A DNA stretch of 64,000 nt from Pseudomonas peli. GTDB taxonomy: Bacteria > Pseudomonadota > Gammaproteobacteria > Pseudomonadales > Pseudomonadaceae. Of the stretch, positions 58,952-64,000 are shown one piece after another. Under the pieces are notes generated by a model, which worked only from the letters and a program-made list of their open reading frames with translations, had not been told where the DNA came from and did not search any database. A program made the position numbers and the translations under genes. Numbering within the stretch: the first letter of the stretch is position 1; the number at the start of each line of letters is the position of its first letter. The stretch spans positions 248,001 through 312,000 of the forward strand of contig NZ_FMTL01000001.1 in NCBI RefSeq assembly GCF_900099645.1, given 5' to 3'.

Positions 58952-59131
58952 TCAGCCTTTGCGTCGACCGATGGTCGCCAAACTCAGCAAGCGCATATCC
59001 GCTTCGGCCAGAACGGCACGTCGGGCAGGCTTGTCGAGCTTCTTCCAACCTTTGATCTCAGCCTTGCTGCGCCCGCAACCCAGGCAGATATCGCGCTCGA
59101 ACTTGCACAGCTTGATGCAGGGGTCTTTCAC
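58952..59131 (-). CDS. DUF1289 family small cysteine-rich protein
   Basis: A 59-residue protein (GTG start, AAGG 8-11 bases upstream), too short for usual gene finders. It has DPCIKLCKFERDICLGCGRSKAEIKGW, the CxxxC...CxGCxR pattern of the DUF1289 family, which is thought to bind metal. An in-frame scpB stop codon lies 33 bases upstream of the start, so the gene follows scpB closely on the same strand. Function unknown. Confidence 0.85.
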   Translation of the reverse strand: MKDPCIKLCKFERDICLGCGRSKAEIKGWKKLDKPARRAVLAEADMRLLSLATIGRRKG

Positions 59132-59164
59132 CGCGCGAACGCCTTCATTGGTGCCACCAGCACT

Positions 59165-59956
59165 TCAGTCAGGCAGCTGCTCTTTATCCAGGGTTTCGTG
59201 AGGCTCTTCGGCATCGTCAAGCTCATCGTCCTGTTCGGGTAAATCATCGAAGTCGGTCTTCAGACCCTGCTCCATCGAGTCGAGTTCAGCCAGCAGGCTG
59301 CTGAAGCTGGTTTCTTCGCTCGCTTCCACCGCGGGCTCATCGGCCAGGGCCAGGTCGGCACGCGCCTGCAGGCTTTGTGGCGCCTCCAGATCATCCTCAA
59401 AAGCCAGCACCGGCTCCGGTTCCAGCTCGCGCAGGGCGGCTAGGGGCGGTAACTCGTCGAGGCTTTTTAGGTTGAAGTGATCGAGAAAGGCCTTGGTAGT
59501 GGCGAACATCGCCGGTTTGCCCGGCACATCGCGGTAACCCACCACACGAATCCACTCGCGCTCCAGCAGGGTTTTGACGATATGGCTGTTCACCGCCACA
59601 CCGCGCACATCTTCGATCTCGCCACGGGTAATCGGCTGGCGATAAGCAATCAGCGCCAGGGTTTCCAGCATGGCGCGCGAATAACGCTGCGGACGCTCTT
59701 CCCATAGGCGCCCCACCCAAGGCGCAAACTTCTCGCGCACTTGCAGACGGTATCCGGACGCCACTTCGATAAGCTCGAAAGCGCGCCCTTCGCAGGACTT
59801 GCCCAAGTGTGCCAGCGCCTTTTTGAATACTGCCGGCTCAGGCCGCTCGGCTTCTTCAAAAAGCTCGAACAGGCGCTCCAGTGATTGCGGTTTGCCGGAG
59901 GCCAGCAGAAAGGCTTCGAGCAGGCTGGCCAGCTCGCGAGGTTCATTAAGGTTCAT
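59165..59956 (-). CDS. scpB: Segregation and condensation protein B
   Basis: A 263-residue ScpB: two winged-helix domains (LLEAFLLASGKPQSLERL, then IAYRQPITRGEIEDVRGV). A long acidic, probably flexible C-terminal extension (about 185-263) is typical of pseudomonads. It works with ScpA and SMC/MksB-type condensins in chromosome organisation. It is two bases after scpA. Confidence 0.93.
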   Translation of the reverse strand: MNLNEPRELASLLEAFLLASGKPQSLERLFELFEEAERPEPAVFKKALAHLGKSCEGRAFELIEVASGYRLQVREKFAPWVGRLWEERPQRYSRAMLETLALIAYRQPITRGEIEDVRGVAVNSHIVKTLLEREWIRVVGYRDVPGKPAMFATTKAFLDHFNLKSLDELPPLAALRELEPEPVLAFEDDLEAPQSLQARADLALADEPAVEASEETSFSSLLAELDSMEQGLKTDFDDLPEQDDELDDAEEPHETLDKEQLPD

Positions 59957-59958
59957 GC

Positions 59959-60804
59959 TTATTCAGCCCGCGCACGCACATGGATTGGCCCGAAAGCCTC
60001 ATTTTGTACCAGTTCAACCAGGGATTCCTTGATCAACTCGAGCACCGCCATAAAGGTCACCACCACCCCGAGCTTGCCCTCTTCAGCACTAAAAAGGCTG
60101 ACAAACGGCACAAACGCGCCGCCTTTGAGACGCTCAAGCACTTCGCTCATGCGCTCACGGGTCGACAGCGCTTCACGGGTGACCTGGTGGCTTTCAAACA
60201 TATCGGCGCGGCGCAGCACCTCAGCCATCGACAGCAGCACCTCTTCCAGGCTGACATCCGGCAGCAGCTTGCGCGCCCGCGCTTCGGGCGCGTCCAGACG
60301 CGGCACGGTAACGTCACGGCCAACCCGGCTAAGGCAGTCGATACCTTCCGCGGCGGCCTTGTAACGCTCGTATTCCTGCAGACGGCGGATCAGCTCGGCG
60401 CGCGGGTCGTCTTCCTCGGCTTCCGCCTCACTGGAGCGCGGCAACAGCATGCGTGACTTGATCTCGGCGAGCATGGCCGCCATCACCAGGTACTCGGCAG
60501 CCAGCTCCAAGCGCACCGACTGCATCAACTCAACGTAGCCCATGTACTGGCGGGTGATTTCCGCCACCGGGATATCCAGTACGTCGATGTTCTGCTTGCG
60601 GATCAGGTAAAGCAGCAGGTCCAGCGGCCCTTCGAAGGCTTCGAGAAACACTTCCAGCGCATCCGGCGGGATGTACAGATCGAGCGGCATTTCAGTGACC
60701 GCCTGGCCATACACCAGGGCAAATGGCAGCTCCTGCTGCGCATTGGCCTGATCGTGGGGATGGCTCTCGGGATGTTCCTGGGCTGGCACGCTGGACATGG
60801 TCAT
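59959..60804 (-). CDS. scpA: Segregation and condensation protein A
   Basis: A 281-residue kleisin: LEAFEGPLDLLLYLIRKQNIDVLDIPVAEIT is the N-terminal ScpA motif, with a winged-helix C-terminal end. It bridges SMC heads. It is 26 bases after trpS. Confidence 0.94.
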   Translation of the reverse strand: MTMSSVPAQEHPESHPHDQANAQQELPFALVYGQAVTEMPLDLYIPPDALEVFLEAFEGPLDLLLYLIRKQNIDVLDIPVAEITRQYMGYVELMQSVRLELAAEYLVMAAMLAEIKSRMLLPRSSEAEAEEDDPRAELIRRLQEYERYKAAAEGIDCLSRVGRDVTVPRLDAPEARARKLLPDVSLEEVLLSMAEVLRRADMFESHQVTREALSTRERMSEVLERLKGGAFVPFVSLFSAEEGKLGVVVTFMAVLELIKESLVELVQNEAFGPIHVRARAE

Positions 60805-60830
60805 TCTCGAAGGTAGATACAGCGGCAGGT

Positions 60831-62045
60831 TCAGCGGTAATTCAGGCCAAGGGCCAGGCGCACTTCAGTGAGGGTTTCGCGCGCTTCAGAGCGCGCGCGC
60901 TCGGCGCCATCGGCGAGAATCTGCCGGACCAGATCAGGGTTGTCCTGATAATCCGCAGCACGCGCCTGCAGAGGTTGCAGTTCCTGCTGCAGCGCTTCGA
61001 CCAAGGGTGCCTTGCACTCCAGGCAGCCGATGCCGGCGCTGCGACAGCCTTGCTGTGCCCAGTCGCAGGTTTCATTGCTGGAATACAGCTGATGCAGCGA
61101 CCACACCGGGCAATTCGCCGGGCTACCCGGATCATCACGATGCACCCGCGCCGGATCAGTCGGCATGCGGCGGATCTTCTCCTCGATCGCCGAACCGCTG
61201 TCACGCAGGAAAATCGCATTGTTATTGGATTTGGACATCTTGCCGCCATCAAGCCCAAGCAGCTTGGGCGAATCGCCCAGCATGGCCTGCGGTTCGATCA
61301 GGAGAATCTTGCCGCCACCTTCCAGGTAGCCGTAAAGGCGCTCTTTATCGCCCAGGGTGATGCTCTGCTGATCCTTGAGCAGCGCTCGCGCGGTTTCCAG
61401 CGCCTCAGCGTCGCCCTGTTCCTGATAAGCCCTGCGCAGGTTGTTGTAGAGCGTCGCGGTTTTTTTGCCCAGTTTGATGATGGCCGCCTCGGCTTTTTCC
61501 TCAAAACCTGGCTCGCGGCCATACAGATGGTTGAAGCGCCGCGCCACATCCCGGGCAAACTCGATATGCGCCAGCTGATCGCTGCCGACCGGCACCACGC
61601 CTGCGCGGTACAGCAAAATGTCAGCCGCCTGCAGCAAGGGGTAACCGAGAAAGCCGAAGGTGCTCAGGTCCTTGCCGTGCAGCTGCTCCTGCTGTTCTTT
61701 ATAAGAGGGCACGCGCTCCAGCCAACTGAGCGGGCAAATCATCGACAGTAGCAGGTGTAATTCGGCGTGTTCAGGGACTTGCGACTGGATAAACAGCGTC
61801 GCTGAGCTGGGGCTCACGCCGGCTGCCAACCAGTCCACCGCCATGTCCATGACGCGCTGCGACAGTGGGCCGACATCGTCGTAATCAGTGGTCAGGGCGT
61901 GCAGGTCAACGATGCAGAAGAAGCATTCATAGGTGTGTTGCAGCTTCACCCAGTTCTTCAGCACACCTTGGTAGTGCCCCAAGTGCAGCGAGCCACTTGG
62001 GCGCATGCCAGACAGCACGCGGCGTTCAGCGTCAACAAGACTCAA
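60831..62045 (-). CDS. trpS: Tryptophanyl-tRNA synthetase
   Basis: A 404-residue class I synthetase with HLGH at 21-24 (HIGH), KMSKS at 269-273, and the family's longer C-terminal region (CxxC-like GCLECKAPL near 345) seen in Pseudomonas. It charges tRNA-Trp. Downstream are scpA and scpB on the same strand. Confidence 0.95.
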   Translation of the reverse strand: MSLVDAERRVLSGMRPSGSLHLGHYQGVLKNWVKLQHTYECFFCIVDLHALTTDYDDVGPLSQRVMDMAVDWLAAGVSPSSATLFIQSQVPEHAELHLLLSMICPLSWLERVPSYKEQQEQLHGKDLSTFGFLGYPLLQAADILLYRAGVVPVGSDQLAHIEFARDVARRFNHLYGREPGFEEKAEAAIIKLGKKTATLYNNLRRAYQEQGDAEALETARALLKDQQSITLGDKERLYGYLEGGGKILLIEPQAMLGDSPKLLGLDGGKMSKSNNNAIFLRDSGSAIEEKIRRMPTDPARVHRDDPGSPANCPVWSLHQLYSSNETCDWAQQGCRSAGIGCLECKAPLVEALQQELQPLQARAADYQDNPDLVRQILADGAERARSEARETLTEVRLALGLNYR

Positions 62046-62089
62046 AACGGATTACCTGAAAACTCAAAGGAACCCGATTATAGCCAGGA

Positions 62090-62719
62090 TCAGTTGCCAT
62101 TCGTAAAAGGCGACGGATCACCGCACCCTACTCGAAACACCTCGGGCTCATCGTTGAGCAAGCTGACCACAGTGGAGGCTTCCAGGCCGCCGAAGCCGCC
62201 ATCGATGATCAGATCGACCTGATGCTCAAGCATCTGACGCATTTCGTAAGGATCACTCATCGGCAGCGTTTCGCCCGGCAAAATCAAGGTCACGCTCATC
62301 AATGCCTCATCCAGTTCGGCCAGCAAGGCCATGGCAATCGGATGATTGGGCACACGCAGGCCAATGGTGCGGCGTTTGGCATGCAGCAGCATGCGCGGGA
62401 CTTCACGGGTGGCATTGAGAATAAAGGTGTAAGGCCCCGGGGTATGGCTCTTGAGCAAGCGGAAGGCGGCGGTATCGACCTTGGCAAAGGTACTGAGCTG
62501 CGACAGATCGCGGCATACCAGGGTGAAGTTGTGTTTGTCATCCAGTTGGCGCAGGCGGCGAATACGCTCCACCGCGTTCTTGTCACCAATATGGCAGCCG
62601 ACGGCATAGGAAGAGTCGGTCGGATAGACCACCACACCGCCATTGCGGATGATTTCCACGGCCTGTTTGATCAACCGTGCTTGCGGGTTTTCCGGATGAA
62701 TCTGGAAGAATTGGCTCAC
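62090..62719 (-). CDS. YciO-type Sua5/YrdC-like protein
   Basis: A 209-residue YciO-family protein (relative of threonylcarbamoyl-AMP synthase). The GTG at 62719 is chosen because it gives the conserved MSQFFQIHPENPQARLIKQAVEII start; an in-frame ATG at 62758 would add 13 residues and overlap the preceding gene. The KxxR and STVVSLL signatures of the fold are present. The family's role is less clear than TsaC's, and a housekeeping TsaC may be elsewhere. Its 3' end is 44 bases before trpS. Confidence 0.85.
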   Translation of the reverse strand: MSQFFQIHPENPQARLIKQAVEIIRNGGVVVYPTDSSYAVGCHIGDKNAVERIRRLRQLDDKHNFTLVCRDLSQLSTFAKVDTAAFRLLKSHTPGPYTFILNATREVPRMLLHAKRRTIGLRVPNHPIAMALLAELDEALMSVTLILPGETLPMSDPYEMRQMLEHQVDLIIDGGFGGLEASTVVSLLNDEPEVFRVGCGDPSPFTNGN

Positions 62720-62732
62720 GCTAGGCCCCGGG

Positions 62733-63596
62733 TCAAAGTGCAGTAGGCTGCTGGACATGTTGGAACCGTGCCCATAAGGGCGGTAGATCCTCGGGCACCG
62801 GGCGGTAAACGCCCAGTTCAGACCACTGGCCAGGCGCATGGAAATCACTGCCAGCGGTGACGAACATGCCGAACTCCCTCGCCAGAATCGCTAGACTGCC
62901 CACCTGATCAGCAGGCTGCATGCCATTGACCACTTCCAATGAATGCCCACCCGCGCCGACAAAATCGGCAATTAACTTACGCCGTTTACTGCGAGTAAAG
63001 TCGTACTGCCAGGGATGCGCCAGGCTAACCCAGGCACCTGCACGGCGTAACGTATCCACAGTTTGCGCCAGCTCCGGCCAATGCTGTTTCACATCCCCCA
63101 ACTTGCCTGAACCCAACCACTTGCGGAACGCTTCAGCACGGTCCTTGACGTACCCGCTGCGCACCAGAAAGTCGGCAAAATGCGGGCGTGCAGGAGCATT
63201 ACTACTGTCGCCCAACTCCTGCTGCAGAGCACGCGCGCCTTCCAGTGCGCCCGGCATACCTTTGGCTTCCAGACGCTTACTGATTTCCGCAGCGCGCAGC
63301 CAGCGCCCATCGTGCAATTCGGCAATTGCCTGCTGTAACGCCGGCGCATCACGATTAAAGGCGTAGCCCAGCACATGAATGGTCGCACCGCCCCAGGTGC
63401 AGGACAGCTCGATACCGTTGATCAACTGCATGCCCAATGCCTGGGCCGCCGCGCCCGCTTCATCGAGGCCATCAAGGGTGTCGTGATCGGTCAACGCCAG
63501 CACACGCACACCGCGCTCAAACGCCCGCGCCACCACCGCAGCGGGCGCGAGTGCGCCATCTGAAGCGGTGCTGTGGCAATGCAAATCAACATCCAT
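62733..63596 (-). CDS. rnm: PHP-domain phosphoesterase (RNase AM / nucleoside bisphosphatase, YciV)
   Basis: A 287-residue PHP-fold metallophosphatase: DLHCHSTASDGA at the start, LTDHDT, GIELSC and a C-terminal GSDFHAPG motif. In E. coli the YciV/RNase AM protein trims 5' ends of rRNA and cleaves 3',5'-nucleoside bisphosphates. The ATG at 63596 starts the conserved VDLHCHS block; an upstream ATG at 63617 would add seven residues. It is divergent from the YciI-family gene. Confidence 0.9.
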   Translation of the reverse strand: MDVDLHCHSTASDGALAPAAVVARAFERGVRVLALTDHDTLDGLDEAGAAAQALGMQLINGIELSCTWGGATIHVLGYAFNRDAPALQQAIAELHDGRWLRAAEISKRLEAKGMPGALEGARALQQELGDSSNAPARPHFADFLVRSGYVKDRAEAFRKWLGSGKLGDVKQHWPELAQTVDTLRRAGAWVSLAHPWQYDFTRSKRRKLIADFVGAGGHSLEVVNGMQPADQVGSLAILAREFGMFVTAGSDFHAPGQWSELGVYRPVPEDLPPLWARFQHVQQPTAL

Positions 63597-63747
63597 AGGG
63601 GGCGCTTTCCGAGTCATTTATGTTTGATATTATGCCGCCAGATGCGGATTCTTGCTGGCTTGCACCAATATTTCCTCGACTTTGCCTGACCGGGCTGCTT
63701 TTCTCCCCAAGCAGCGGCCTGCGCCGACGACCTTATTAAGGATTGAA

Positions 63748-64000
63748 ATGCTCTACGCGATCATTGCCACCGATGTGCAGAACTCCCTGGAAAACCGCTT
63801 GAATGCCCGTCCGGCGCACCTTGCGTGCCTGGAGCAGCTGAAAAACGAGGGGCGCCTGATCCTCGCCGGACCGCACCCGGCCGTCGACAGCAATGATCCA
63901 GGTCCAGCGGGGTTTTCCGGCAGCTTGATCGTCGCAGAGTTCGACTCGCTGCTAGCCGCGCAACAATGGGCTGAGGCCGACCCTTACCGCGCCGCTGGGG
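63748..64000 (+). CDS. yciI: YciI-family protein, N-terminal part (cut by window end)
   Basis: The visible 84 codons read [20 protein letters not shown], with the family's [11 protein letters not shown] His and the ADPY Asp. YciI proteins are small ferredoxin-like proteins of the SMa0585/dehydratase-like group with unclear roles. It has AAGGA just before the ATG and is divergent from the PHP gene. Confidence 0.88.
   Translation, partial: MLYAIIATDVQNSLENRLNARPAHLACLEQLKNEGRLILAGPHPAVDSNDPGPAGFSGSLIVAEFDSLLAAQQWAEADPYRAAG

Overview
This window is a chromosomal segment of a Pseudomonas-type gammaproteobacterium. The evidence is the fused tyrA-aroA gene inside a gyrA-serC-pheA-hisC-tyrA/aroA-cmk-rpsA-ihfB block, a class II asnB-like/ngg/M42 operon for the osmolyte NAGGN, a mupP gene next to ubiG and yciK, and an O-antigen locus between ihfB and a wbpM/comEA pair, the place it occupies in P. 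aeruginosa. The species cannot be fixed from the sequence alone. I saw no tRNA, rRNA or CRISPR array.

Layout. Positions 1-17.7 kb are ordinary core and accessory genes: the end of a FUSC-type membrane protein, a large HD-GYP signalling protein, yggL, dacB (PBP4), a MarR regulator, the NAGGN operon (asnB-like, ngg, M42 peptidase), a 7TMR-DISM hybrid sensor kinase, a YheU-family gene, an unrecognised gene, a CynX/NimT-type transporter, a short-chain dehydrogenase and a DUF2784 membrane protein. At 17.8-19.5 kb lies a comEA-like gene whose upstream region has been split by a complete IS5-family element (18150-19341) flanked by a TTAG target duplication.

Positions 19.5-38.5 kb are a leftward-transcribed O-polysaccharide locus. 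It supplies GDP-D-rhamnose (phosphomannomutase, WbpW, Gmd, Rmd), an ABC exporter (Wzm/Wzt, Wzt with a carbohydrate-binding C-terminal domain), rhamnosyltransferase-like proteins (WbpY/WbpZ-like), and a WbpV/WbpL-like/WbpM module for initiation with an N-acetylated 6-deoxyhexosamine. In its middle (27.3-33.6 kb) is a visibly A+T-richer accessory block: a cupin, two paralogous nucleotidyltransferases (one apparently catalytically degenerate), a HAD phosphatase, a glycerophosphodiesterase-like protein, an FkbM methyltransferase with a C-terminal coiled coil, and two glycosyltransferases. I know no assigned pathway for this block. It is the best candidate here for an undescribed system, perhaps making and capping an O-chain with an unusual activated group. 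No wzx, wzy or wzz is present, which fits ABC-dependent export.

Positions 38.5-39.5 kb are a gene-poor junction with a decayed metallo-beta-lactamase-fold gene. Positions 39.5-64 kb are core genes: ihfB, rpsA, cmk, the aromatic/serine/gyrA cluster, the methylthioadenosine genes mtnA and mtaD-like, ubiG, mupP, yciK, a diguanylate cyclase behind a likely sigma-54 promoter, rluB, a short DUF1289 gene, scpB, scpA, trpS, a YciO-type gene, an RNase AM-type PHP phosphatase and the start of a YciI-family gene. A 240-bp element with imperfect terminal inverted repeats sits between ubiG and mupP and supplies the mupP ribosome-binding site.
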